Assembly: GCF_016889765.1 (NCBI RefSeq)
Contig: NZ_CP069533.1
Coordinates: forward strand, 496,001-560,000
Length of the DNA: 64,000 nucleotides
Origin: Corynebacterium minutissimum
GTDB taxonomy: Bacteria > Actinomycetota > Actinomycetes > Mycobacteriales > Mycobacteriaceae
Direction: 5' to 3'
Made by a program: the position numbers and the translations under genes. Shown here piece by piece: positions 1 to 7,429 of this stretch. The number at the start of each line of letters is the position of its first letter. Within the stretch, counting starts at the first letter, position 1. Below the pieces are notes generated by a model, which saw only the letters and a program-made list of their open reading frames with translations, was not told the DNA's origin and searched no databases.

Positions 1-460
1 TGCGGAACTTGGCGAGGTTATGGCGGGCGTCGACAAGCGCATCGTGGTTCCCATTCGGCACGGGCGGCAGCGTGGGGCGGCCGGCAAACTCCCAATACTG
101 CTTCAGCTCACGCGTGTAGCGCGGCAGCCCCTTGGGCAGCCCAGCCATGTCGCCCCAGAGCTGAGCCAAGACCACATGGTCGTAGGCGCCGACCCATGCC
201 CACAGCTCAATGGGGCTGGAATGGCCGCCCATAAACTCGAGGAGTTCCTCACGGATAGTGGCGCGGGACTTCCACACCTCGTTGCCGGGACTCGGCAGTT
301 TGTCTAGGACGTTCTCACGTACCCAGGCATTCGCCTTGGAGGGGTCGAAATCGGTGGACACGGCATAGTATTCGCTACCGTCTTCGCCCACGATGCCGAT
401 GGAGACCAACTCGATGGTCGATCCGTCCTCGATAAACTCGGTGTCGTAGAAGTAGCGCAC
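1..460 (-). CDS. DEDDh 3'-5' exoribonuclease, Rv2179c family (partial)
   Basis: The translated frame closely resembles the mycobacterial Rv2179c exoribonuclease, a small DEDDh-fold nuclease that trims RNA from the 3' end. The visible acidic residues are Asp6 and Glu8 (FYDTEF), Asp94 (AYDHVVL), and His139 and Asp144 (HDALVDA), which is a complete DEDDh set. The start is the GTG at 460, preceded by an AGGA ribosome-binding site. It gives the family N-terminus VRYFYDTEF. The window edge cuts the gene after 153 codons. The family is about 168 residues, so only roughly 15 are missing. The natural RNA substrate is not apparent from sequence. Confidence 0.9.
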   Translation of the reverse strand, partial: MRYFYDTEFIEDGSTIELVSIGIVGEDGSEYYAVSTDFDPSKANAWVRENVLDKLPSPGNEVWKSRATIREELLEFMGGHSSPIELWAWVGAYDHVVLAQLWGDMAGLPKGLPRYTRELKQYWEFAGRPTLPPVPNGNHDALVDARHNLAKFR

Positions 461-541
461 GGTTTCGTATCCTAGCCTCTCTTCCATTCCCCATTGTCAC
501 CGGGGCCCATACTCAGCACCGATACTTCCCCTGCCGTAAAC

Positions 542-1723
542 CTATCCGCTTTGTGCTGCGCTGCTCGTCGCCGCGGCATCTTGGTTCTCCAGCGGCTCGA
601 TGGGCTCTGCTTGGCGGCGACCCAACGCCGGCGGCTTCAGTGACCAGCCCAGCACCGGAATTTTGCCCAAGGCCCACAGCGCGAGCGAGGCCAGCCCCGC
701 GTAGACCATGCACATACTCAGCCAGAACCACGTATTGTCCAACGGCCACTGCCCCGCCAGTGAGATTTCTCGTGGGTACAGCGCCATGGGGAAGCCATAC
801 AAGACAGTCAAACCAATTGGGTGTCCCAGATAGATCGGGAGCGTGTGTGCGCCGATGAATCTAAGCCCCATCGACACGGCCGGAATATAGGACACGGCCA
901 CCGCCACGGCGATACCCACGGGAACTTCACAGAACTGCTCCACCATGCGCACCAGAATGTGAAGATCATGGTCAGCCAACACCTCAGCGCCAGGAAACGG
1001 CCACGCCATCTCCATAGGTTCGGCACGCTGATCCCAGGCGCGACGGACAGAGAAACCAACGGCGTAGGCCACCATCATGCCCGAATAAGCCCACAACGTG
1101 CGCTGTTCCCAGCGTCCTTGAAATGGCGCCTCGAGGGCATCAGCAAAGGCCGTAATCACGTCACGAAAATACGCCGCTGCCACGAACACCGGCAGGAACA
1201 TGACCGCCTTCGCAATGGAGTGAAACTCCGCTTGCCACGCCATGAAGAGGATCGGAAGAAAGCTCAATAGCAGACCCAGCCACCCCGGGAGCGTGCGCAC
1301 GCACCACAAAAAGACATTGAAAAGAATGAGGGCATAGAGGAACCACGCCATGGAGTGGCCCACGAGAAGGCTGGCCACCATCTGGCTCGGATCAAAAATG
1401 GGATCCCCAAAGACCCAGTGATACTCCACGCGTTTTGTCTGCTGCTCAATGAGCATCCACACCACATAGGGCACAAAGAAAAACCACAGACGCCGCGTAA
1501 CCAGTTCGGCAAAGCTAAAGCGAAAAACCTTCTGAGAAAAATAGCCACTGACAAGGAAGAACAAAGGCAGGCGCAGAGGATCTATCCACACGTTAAAGGC
1601 AGCCAGCCACGTATCTTGGGCCTCTGGTACGGCTAAAGTGACGTGGAGCAACACCACGCCAAGGATGGATAATCCTTTCGCTACATCAGGCCAGGCAAGG
1701 CGATGAGAGAGAGAAGAGCTCAC
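542..1723 (-). CDS. Acyltransferase 3 family integral membrane protein
   Basis: A 393-residue polytopic protein with about ten hydrophobic segments. Its N-terminus (WPDVAKGLSILGVVLLHV) is typical of acyltransferase 3 (OafA/YrhL-like) proteins, which move acyl groups onto sugars or lipids of the envelope from the cytoplasmic membrane. The C-terminal tail after about residue 360 is polar and low in complexity. The start is a GTG at 1723, only three bases beyond the stop of the upstream PlsC-like gene, so the two are almost certainly co-transcribed and may both modify envelope lipids. The acceptor cannot be deduced. Confidence 0.85.
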   Translation of the reverse strand: MSSSLSHRLAWPDVAKGLSILGVVLLHVTLAVPEAQDTWLAAFNVWIDPLRLPLFFLVSGYFSQKVFRFSFAELVTRRLWFFFVPYVVWMLIEQQTKRVEYHWVFGDPIFDPSQMVASLLVGHSMAWFLYALILFNVFLWCVRTLPGWLGLLLSFLPILFMAWQAEFHSIAKAVMFLPVFVAAAYFRDVITAFADALEAPFQGRWEQRTLWAYSGMMVAYAVGFSVRRAWDQRAEPMEMAWPFPGAEVLADHDLHILVRMVEQFCEVPVGIAVAVAVSYIPAVSMGLRFIGAHTLPIYLGHPIGLTVLYGFPMALYPREISLAGQWPLDNTWFWLSMCMVYAGLASLALWALGKIPVLGWSLKPPALGRRQAEPIEPLENQDAAATSSAAQSG

Positions 1724-1726
1724 AGA

Positions 1727-2473
1727 TTACTGCGCCTCCGAACCGGGCTCGGCCCCTTCCGGGTAGCCGTGTCCAGCTTGCAGGGATGCTTTGACATCAG
1801 AGGCGTAAACATCCACATATGGCTGCCCGGTCAGCTCCGCCAGCTGCTTCATCACATAGTCCGTGAGAGCGCGGGCAGTGTCGTGATCTTCTGGATCAAG
1901 GCCGCGTTCTGCTGCCCACGCGGTGGGATCAATAGGCTCGCCCACGCGCATGCCGACGCGCACCGGACGCGGAATCCACGAGCCAATAGGGTTGGCTTTT
2001 CGGGTATTGATCATGGCAATCGGCAGCACCTTTTCCCCTGTGGTGAGCGCAATGCGGGCCATGCCGGTGCGCCCCTTGTAGATGCGGCCATCCGGCGAAC
2101 GCGTGCCTTCGGGGTAAATGCCAAACAGATCGCCGCGCCCCATGATGCGCTGCGCGCTGGCCAACATGGCATCGCTAGCGTTCTTATCCACACGGTCAAT
2201 CGGCACCTGGCCCACGGAGCTAAAGAACCACTTCTGCACTCGCCCCACCAGTCCAGGGGTGGTGAAGTATTCGCTCTTAGCCAGGAAGGTGATCTGCCGC
2301 GGGCACAACAGCGGAAAATAGAAAGAATCCATGACCGCTTGATGCGAAGACGCCAAGATAGCCGGGCCCGACTCTGGAATGCGTTCCATACCCTCAGACC
2401 ATGGGCGGTTCCATACCCGCAAGGCAGGCCCAAAGAAGATGTGCTTAAAAGCCCAATACCACTTGTTTCGCAT
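1727..2473 (-). CDS. plsC: 1-acyl-sn-glycerol-3-phosphate acyltransferase, PlsC family
   Basis: This 248-residue protein carries the HX4D catalytic motif (His44 to Asp49 in SSHQAVMDS) and the EGTR glycerol-phosphate-binding motif (residues 122-125 in YPEGTRSPDG). Both define the lysophosphatidic acid acyltransferase family, which makes phosphatidic acid at the inner membrane face. It lies 67 bases downstream of glucokinase and directly before the acyltransferase 3 gene on the same strand, as in C. glutamicum. Actinobacteria have several PlsC paralogues, so the exact acceptor, including a possible PIM-type glycolipid, is not settled. Confidence 0.87.
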   Translation of the reverse strand: MRNKWYWAFKHIFFGPALRVWNRPWSEGMERIPESGPAILASSHQAVMDSFYFPLLCPRQITFLAKSEYFTTPGLVGRVQKWFFSSVGQVPIDRVDKNASDAMLASAQRIMGRGDLFGIYPEGTRSPDGRIYKGRTGMARIALTTGEKVLPIAMINTRKANPIGSWIPRPVRVGMRVGEPIDPTAWAAERGLDPEDHDTARALTDYVMKQLAELTGQPYVDVYASDVKASLQAGHGYPEGAEPGSEAQ

Positions 2474-2540
2474 CGCTTATAGTCCTATCTCTGGTTGTGC
2501 CGGCCCCGCGGATGACTCCACGAAGGGCAAGTATACGGTG

Positions 2541-3497
2541 TTAACCTCGGCGCTCCTGACGGGCGAGATCTGCGACACCGATCATACCTGCCGCCGAGCC
2601 CAACTCGGCGGTCGCAACGCGCGCCACGGGGCGGTGACCGGCACCGACAATCTGTTGTGCCATGCGCTCACGGGCTACATCGAGGAACAAATCTGCGTCC
2701 TGCGAGACGCCTCCACCGATGATAATGAGCTCTGGATCGAGCACGTCCGCCACCATGGACAGACCCTGGCCGAGCCACTGCCCGAAGTCCTCCATGACGG
2801 CTGTGGCCAGCGGATCTCCTTGACGAGCCGCAGCCGTGATGTCTTCACCGGAGGGCTTGTTAGGAAGCGCGGTCTCATACTTCCCACGCAATTCTGCGAA
2901 GGTGTCCGGCAGCGCCGTGCCGGACGCGTAGCGCTCCAGGCAGCCGCGCTTGCCACAGGAGCATAAGCGTCCGCCGGGGTTGACAACAAGGTGCCCGAAC
3001 TCGGGGGCAGTTCCGAAGGCACCGCGGTAAATGCGGCCCTCGGTAAACAACGTAGCTCCGATGCCAGTGCCCACGGCAAAGAAGACCCACTCCTTGGCAC
3101 CGCGGCCGGCACCGAAACGCCACTCGCCCCATGCAGCCGAATTAGCATCGTGCTCCAAGCGAACCGGTACATCTACTCGTTTGCTCAACGTCTCGCGCAC
3201 AGCGGCGTCACGCCACGGCAGGTGCGGAGCAAAACGCACCACTTCGCAGTCAGGATCCAGGAACCCGGCGAGGGCGAGTCCTACCGCAGTGATGTCATGT
3301 CGAGCTGAAAGTTCCTCTACGCACCGAACGATGTCATCTTCCAGCTGGCCAGCATCGGTGGCTGTGGGCACGCTTGTGGAATCTACAATCTCTCCAGCTG
3401 CATCGATGACTGCAGCACGAAGGTTGGTGCCGCCGATATCGAAACCAATGGTGAGGCCAGCGTCGTCGCCTTCGACAGAGGGAGAGTGTTCAAGCAT
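2541..3497 (-). CDS. glk: ROK-family glucokinase
   Basis: A 318-residue ROK kinase phosphorylating glucose to glucose 6-phosphate in the cytosol. The N-terminal phosphate-binding loop is DIGGTN (residues 20-25), the likely catalytic base is Asp117 in EHDAN, and the ROK zinc site is visible as His169 with Cys179, Cys181 and Cys186 (CSCGKRGC). Length and sequence match the C. glutamicum glk product, and the neighbours plsC and pimB' are the same. The start is the ATG at 3497. Whether ATP or polyphosphate is preferred cannot be read from the sequence. ATP is assumed by homology. Confidence 0.93.
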   Translation of the reverse strand: MLEHSPSVEGDDAGLTIGFDIGGTNLRAAVIDAAGEIVDSTSVPTATDAGQLEDDIVRCVEELSARHDITAVGLALAGFLDPDCEVVRFAPHLPWRDAAVRETLSKRVDVPVRLEHDANSAAWGEWRFGAGRGAKEWVFFAVGTGIGATLFTEGRIYRGAFGTAPEFGHLVVNPGGRLCSCGKRGCLERYASGTALPDTFAELRGKYETALPNKPSGEDITAAARQGDPLATAVMEDFGQWLGQGLSMVADVLDPELIIIGGGVSQDADLFLDVARERMAQQIVGAGHRPVARVATAELGSAAGMIGVADLARQERRG

Positions 3498-3520
3498 GAC
3501 TAGTAGGATATACCTCCGAC

Positions 3521-4654
3521 TTAGCTCCGGTCACATTCAAGAACCTCGCGCAGACGCGCTCCCATAATTTCCCACGTCCAGTGCTCCTCCACGTGGCGGC
3601 GTCCGGAGGTTGCCATGTGGTGCCTCAGGGGGACGTCGCCAAGCAGCAGCTCCACCGCTTCCTCCACCTCCGCGAGGACCGACCCCCTGACGACAACGCC
3701 TGACTCTGGGGTGATGGTCTCTGGAGCGCCACCGGAATCCCCCGCGATGACCGGCAATCCCGCCGCCTGCGCCTCTAGATAAACAATCCCCAGCCCTTCG
3801 ACATCGAGCCCTCCCCCACGGGTGCGGGCTGGCATGGCAAAAATATCGGCCGCATGCAGTGCCATGAGCAGCTCGTCGGTGTCCCGCGCCTCTTTAAGCA
3901 CTGCATCAGGACAGTACTCCTGCGCAAGTACCCGCAGTGTGGACTCATAGCTTCCACGGCCGATAATAAGCAGCTGGGCATCCGGATACGCCTGCCGTAC
4001 TCGCGGCATGGCGCGCAAAAGTTGATCTTGGCCTTTGCGGGGCACCCATCGTGAGATACACACGATGACCGGCCCCTCACCCAAACCAAAATGCTGGCGC
4101 GCTTCCGCCTTCTGCGCCTCCGTTGCGGGCACAAAGTCCTCGAGGCTCACCGCCGACGGCATATGTACCCACCGCGGGTGCGGGCCAAACGCCCGTGTCA
4201 GTCGACGGCGAGTGTACTCCGAAATATAGGTAACAACATCAGATGTGTCTCCAATCCGGCGCAGTGCTTGTCGGGCCCCAGGCAGCATGGACCAGCCCAC
4301 CTCGTGACCGTGCGTCGTCGCCACGATGTGGCGCGCCCCAGCTTTCCGTGCCGCTGATGCCATCAGCGCAAGAGGCGCTGCTGCACCAAACCACACGGTC
4401 TCAATACCGTACTCACGGATGAGGCGCTGCATCTCACGGGCCGTAGCCGGGGTCGGCAGCATCACCTTACGCGGCCACCGCACCACCGTATAGTCCACCG
4501 ACTTGTCATATTCAGCAGCGGCATCCACATCCTGTGTTGAGGCAAAAACGACGACGTCCTGCGGGGCGAGAGTGCGGAGGAAATCTCGCAGGTAGGACTG
4601 AATTCCCCCAATGGTAGGCGGGAAATCATTCGTGACCAGGAGCGTCCGTGCCAT
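3521..4654 (-). CDS. pimB': GT4 glycosyltransferase, PimB'-type mannosyltransferase
   Basis: A 377-residue GT-B fold transferase. The N-terminal acceptor domain starts TNDFPPTIGGIQSYL. The C-terminal donor domain shows a GRGSYE segment and the EX7E motif in EGLGIVYLEAQAAG, diagnostic of family GT4. In corynebacteria the gene at this position, between glk and the nlpC genes, is pimB'. Its product adds the second mannose to phosphatidylinositol monomannoside at the cytosolic membrane face, feeding PIM and lipomannan synthesis. It starts three bases after the stop of the upstream NlpC/P60 gene, so the pair is probably one transcript. The name rests on synteny as well as motifs. Confidence 0.87.
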   Translation of the reverse strand: MARTLLVTNDFPPTIGGIQSYLRDFLRTLAPQDVVVFASTQDVDAAAEYDKSVDYTVVRWPRKVMLPTPATAREMQRLIREYGIETVWFGAAAPLALMASAARKAGARHIVATTHGHEVGWSMLPGARQALRRIGDTSDVVTYISEYTRRRLTRAFGPHPRWVHMPSAVSLEDFVPATEAQKAEARQHFGLGEGPVIVCISRWVPRKGQDQLLRAMPRVRQAYPDAQLLIIGRGSYESTLRVLAQEYCPDAVLKEARDTDELLMALHAADIFAMPARTRGGGLDVEGLGIVYLEAQAAGLPVIAGDSGGAPETITPESGVVVRGSVLAEVEEAVELLLGDVPLRHHMATSGRRHVEEHWTWEIMGARLREVLECDRS

Positions 4655-4657
4655 GCG

Positions 4658-5704
4658 CTAGTACCGGACAGCGCCCTGAACCGGCATCGAATTCAGCGGA
4701 ACCACAGCAACCGGGACACCATACGTCGATGCATGAACGACCTGCCCGTCGCCGATATACATGCCCACGTGGGTAATGCCCGGGTAGTAGCCCACAATGT
4801 CACCAGGCTGCAGCTGATCCAGCGGCACCGGCGTGCCACCAGCGATCTGCGCCTGCGACGTGCGCGGAATACTCTTGCCCATTTGCTGGTAGCTCCACAC
4901 CATCAGACCAGAGCAATCGAAAGTGTCCGGCCCTGCAGAACCCCAACCATACGGTGCGCCCAGACGCGTCATCGCGGCTTGCACGGCAGCAGAGCCGGAA
5001 CCATCAGCGAGTGCAGCAAGGTCAATATCGGAGGAGCCGCCAAAGTGCTCAACCCATGCTTGACGTGCCTCAGGGCTTAAAGCATCAATTTTTTCTTCCA
5101 GCTCCTGTTGCTGCTCTTCGAGCTCCGATTGCTCATCCATGAGCGTCTCTCGCTGGCGCTCCAGTTCATCACGGCTACGGCGTGCCTCTTCAGCGGCATC
5201 GACTGCTTCCTGGTGGGCAGCATCAGCCGCTGCGGAAGCAGCCACCATAGCGTCTTCTTCACGCTTCGCTGCCTTTGACAAAGCGCCAAGGTACCCCATG
5301 CGTTCCACTGCACTAGCGACATCCTCAGCGTCGAGCGCCGCTGCGATTGGTGACGCCGCATCACGCCGATAGCGCTTTTGCGCCAACGCATCAATTCGCT
5401 TCTGTTGTTCGGCCAACGCTGCGGACGCCTCGTCAGCGTTGCGCTGAGCCCCGGCTGCCTGCTCATCGAGTTCGCCGATTCGCTTCTCGGTCTTCTCGAT
5501 CTCATCCTCGAGGCCCTTGACCTCCTCCCCCTTGGCAGACACGCGCTGGGCGACGTCCGCCATACGCTCGATGAGTCCAGCGAGATCCTCCGGCGCGTCC
5601 TCCTGCCCGACCTCTTGAGCAACAACCGAAGGCGCGACAACGGTTGGTGGAACTGCCGCCACCGCACACGCAGTGATAACGGAAGCAAGACGGCGACGCG
5701 ACAT
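4658..5704 (-). CDS. Secreted NlpC/P60 peptidoglycan endopeptidase with coiled coil (RipA/RipC-like)
   Basis: This 348-residue protein has a signal peptide (arginine-rich start, hydrophobic core, cleavage near residue 30). A long acidic and basic coiled coil follows (about 40-215), then a C-terminal NlpC/P60 domain. The catalytic cysteine lies in DTFDCSGL near residue 264 and the histidine in GITHVGMYIG near 312. Such enzymes cut the D-Glu to diaminopimelate bond of peptide stems during cell separation, and the coiled coil often holds the enzyme inactive. I place the start at the ATG at 5704 rather than the in-frame GTG two codons earlier. It sits beside a second NlpC/P60 gene. Confidence 0.9.
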   Translation of the reverse strand: MSRRRLASVITACAVAAVPPTVVAPSVVAQEVGQEDAPEDLAGLIERMADVAQRVSAKGEEVKGLEDEIEKTEKRIGELDEQAAGAQRNADEASAALAEQQKRIDALAQKRYRRDAASPIAAALDAEDVASAVERMGYLGALSKAAKREEDAMVAASAAADAAHQEAVDAAEEARRSRDELERQRETLMDEQSELEEQQQELEEKIDALSPEARQAWVEHFGGSSDIDLAALADGSGSAAVQAAMTRLGAPYGWGSAGPDTFDCSGLMVWSYQQMGKSIPRTSQAQIAGGTPVPLDQLQPGDIVGYYPGITHVGMYIGDGQVVHASTYGVPVAVVPLNSMPVQGAVRY

Positions 5705-5796
5705 GGACACCCCAGAATCCTAAGAGAATGGCAATAGTTGACTGAAGTATAGCCTCAGTCAAGGGAAACTAAAATACTTCCGTTTAACAATAGCGG

Positions 5797-5846
5797 AACC
5801 CCTCCCCCACACTCATCTTCAACGCGACGAGAGTGGCGGAAGGGGT
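5797..5846. terminator. Intergenic hairpin between the two NlpC/P60 genes
   Basis: The arms AACCCCTCCcCCACaCTC and GAGTGGCGGAAGGGGT form an imperfect GC-rich stem around a 16-base loop. It lies downstream of the shorter NlpC/P60 gene and upstream of the longer one. No clean T tract follows on either strand, so it may only attenuate transcription or stabilise an mRNA end. Confidence 0.5.
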
Positions 5847-5870
5847 CAAAATTATCATCTGAGACGCCTC

Positions 5871-6509
5871 TTAGAAGCGAACAGCAGAGTGGATCGGCAT
5901 GTAGTTCAGGGAACGCTCGCCCACCGGGGTGCCGGTGTTCAGCGCGTCAATGATGGTGCCGTGACCGGTGTAGATACCAACGTGGGATGCGCCGGAGTAG
6001 TAGACAATGATGTCACCCGGCTGCAGAGCATCCAGGGACACCTGGGTGCCGGCAGATGCCTGTGCCTGAGAGGTGCGCGGAATCTCCACGCCGGCCTGGC
6101 GGTAAGCCCAAGAGGTCAGACCAGAGCAGTCAAAAGCGCTCGGGCCGTTGGCGCCGTATACGTACGGGGAGCCAACTGCGGAACGAGCAGCCTCGAGGAC
6201 CTTCTCGCCAACAGTCTTAGCCGGGGCAGGTGCCGGAGCCTCCTGGGCTACCGGTGCCTCAACGGAGGCAGCGTAGCCGGAGCCCTGGTTGGACTTCAAG
6301 GACGGGACGTACTTCTCAACGTTCGGAACCTGCTTGATGTTCGGAACGTTCTCCAAGCCAGCAACCTCGAAGCGAACGTCCGTGTTCGGGACGACGACCT
6401 CGGCGGCATTGGCGGCAGCAGGTACGGTAACGGCTGCGGTTGCTGCGACAGCAGCGGTGGTTGCAATACGACGGGTGTTCAGGTTGCCCTGACGACGGTG
6501 CTTAGCCAC
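5871..6509 (-). CDS. nlpC: Secreted NlpC/P60 endopeptidase
   Basis: A 212-residue cell-wall hydrolase. The start is the GTG at 6509 (VAKHRRQGN), preceded by GGAG. The open frame reaches further upstream but that part looks like untranslated leader. A basic N-terminus and an alanine-rich hydrophobic core form the signal peptide. A proline and alanine linker leads to the NlpC/P60 domain, with catalytic Cys128 in SAFDCSGL and His176 in GASHVGIY. It matches C. glutamicum cg2402, whose expression is reported to respond to the MtrAB two-component system. The unusually long upstream region carries matching repeats (see separate entries). Confidence 0.9.
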   Translation of the reverse strand: MAKHRRQGNLNTRRIATTAAVAATAAVTVPAAANAAEVVVPNTDVRFEVAGLENVPNIKQVPNVEKYVPSLKSNQGSGYAASVEAPVAQEAPAPAPAKTVGEKVLEAARSAVGSPYVYGANGPSAFDCSGLTSWAYRQAGVEIPRTSQAQASAGTQVSLDALQPGDIIVYYSGASHVGIYTGHGTIIDALNTGTPVGERSLNYMPIHSAVRF

Positions 6510-6556
6510 GAATTTAAACTCCAAATCTTCCAGCGCGCCTACCTTCGATGCTTGAT

Positions 6557-6677
6557 GAGAGAACCTTGATCTCTCGGTACACAACGAAAGCTCTAACCCA
6601 TGGGCGGGCCTAGCGTTCGATGGTGGCCCGTTCCTGTAGGACCACCTCCGCTCGGCCCCCGAATTTTAGGAGGGGCC
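6557..6677 (-). promoter_or_regulatory. Structured 5' leader of nlpC: three predicted hairpins
   Basis: Reading toward nlpC, three inverted repeats follow each other. The arms are 6654-6659 with 6672-6677 (GGCCCC/GGGGCC), 6622-6629 with 6639-6646 (eight pairs allowing G-U) and 6557-6561 with 6571-6575 (GAGAG/CTCTC). They end about 50 bases before the GTG start, a position suited to control of translation or of early termination. I searched for hallmarks of the c-di-AMP (ydaO) riboswitch, such as GGGGTGAATC and CAGCTAACCTCG, and did not find them. Function is unknown and the fold is inferred from complementarity only. Confidence 0.45.
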
Positions 6678-6808
6678 AGACGCGGCGCATAAATCTTCAG
6701 TTCGTATTGAGCACCAGTGCTTGGTACACCGTGTCGGTAACTCAATGTCTCGAATAGGTTACGAAACCATCACAAGCGATGTCGAGTTAGAAACACGATT
6801 CGCACTCC

Positions 6809-6825
6809 GTTACCGTCCTGTTACC
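6809..6825 (-). promoter_or_regulatory. Candidate MtrA box: direct repeat of GTAAC, 11-bp period
   Basis: On the minus strand the sequence reads GGTAACAGGACGGTAAC, two identical GGTAAC units 11 bp apart. Actinobacterial MtrA sites consist of two GTNAC-type direct repeats with this spacing, and nlpC is a reported MtrA target in C. glutamicum. The box lies about 300 bp upstream of the nlpC start. Two more copies of the motif (6736-6741 and 6757-6762) lie nearby. Confidence 0.5.
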
Positions 6826-7162
6826 AAACGTCAACCCTAAAGAGACCAACGCACACTTTCAGGAACCAATAGCCAAGGAACACCGAATCTCACACACCCT
6901 CACCTGCAGCGACGCGACAACAATAGGTTCGCTGAAAACTGGACCATTACAAGCCCCTTCACATAGAGACGGTAAGAAAAATTTAGACTGTGAGCTTCGT
7001 CACCCCACTGTAGTGCGGAGTATCAGAAGCCCCATATAACCCTTTCAGCACAGGTTTCCCACGAGGAAAAGTGCTGTCTTCCAGCGGTTTTCCTGTCGCC
7101 CACGTCACCCCGCTCAGAGATCTGGCCCTCAAAAATTCAAGCCCGCACACTCACATCGCAAA

Positions 7163-7190
7163 GGTAATGCGCAGGTAAACAAAAGGTTAC
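7163..7190. promoter_or_regulatory. Triple 11-bp-periodic GGTAA-type repeat in the region upstream of nlpC
   Basis: On the plus strand GGTAAT (7163), GGTAAA (7174) and GGTTAC (7185) recur with an exact 11-bp period, so that all three present the same DNA face. This is the geometry expected for cooperative binding of a response regulator such as MtrA. The array lies between the qcrB terminator and the nlpC leader, about 650 bp from the nlpC start. It could mark a distant promoter with a long untranslated leader. Confidence 0.45.
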
Positions 7191-7362
7191 GCGGTTCTTC
7201 CAAGGAATTTACCTCTTTCCCACTGGCAGCACTCAAGCATAAACACGTCAAATGACGCCCTACGGACGCCTAGCAGCTCTGCACCATGGCCAGCCGCCAC
7301 ACCCAGGAAGGCACGGCGAGCTGGAAGGAGACGGCGCCAAACGCTGCGCGTCTCGAGAACGC

Positions 7363-7403
7363 AAAAGCCCGCTCCCCTCCTCTGATGAGGAAGGAAACGG
7401 GCT
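7363..7403 (-). terminator. Terminator after qcrB
   Basis: The minus strand reads AGCCCG, a purine and pyrimidine-rich inner stem, then CGGGCTTTTG. It closes the ctaE-qcrCAB transcript about 27 bases after the qcrB stop. Confidence 0.75.
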
Positions 7404-7429
7404 CGGTGAGCGTGTTTCAGAGGCAGGCG

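Larger units (their letters stand above)
6510..7362. other. Long non-coding stretch between nlpC and qcrB
   Basis: About 850 bases contain no convincing coding region on either strand. They hold the nlpC leader hairpins, the GTAAC-type repeats listed separately, and repeated GGGGTGACG words (minus strand, near 7000 and 7108). Intergenic regions elsewhere in this window are mostly far shorter, so the stretch is probably regulatory or encodes a small RNA. Confidence 0.6.

Noticed and set aside
6510..7362. c-di-AMP (ydaO/yuaA) riboswitch upstream of nlpC
   Set aside because: Such riboswitches occur before cell-wall hydrolase genes in actinobacteria, but the core words GGGGTGAATC and CAGCTAACCTCG are absent in the required order. 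I kept only a generic structured leader.
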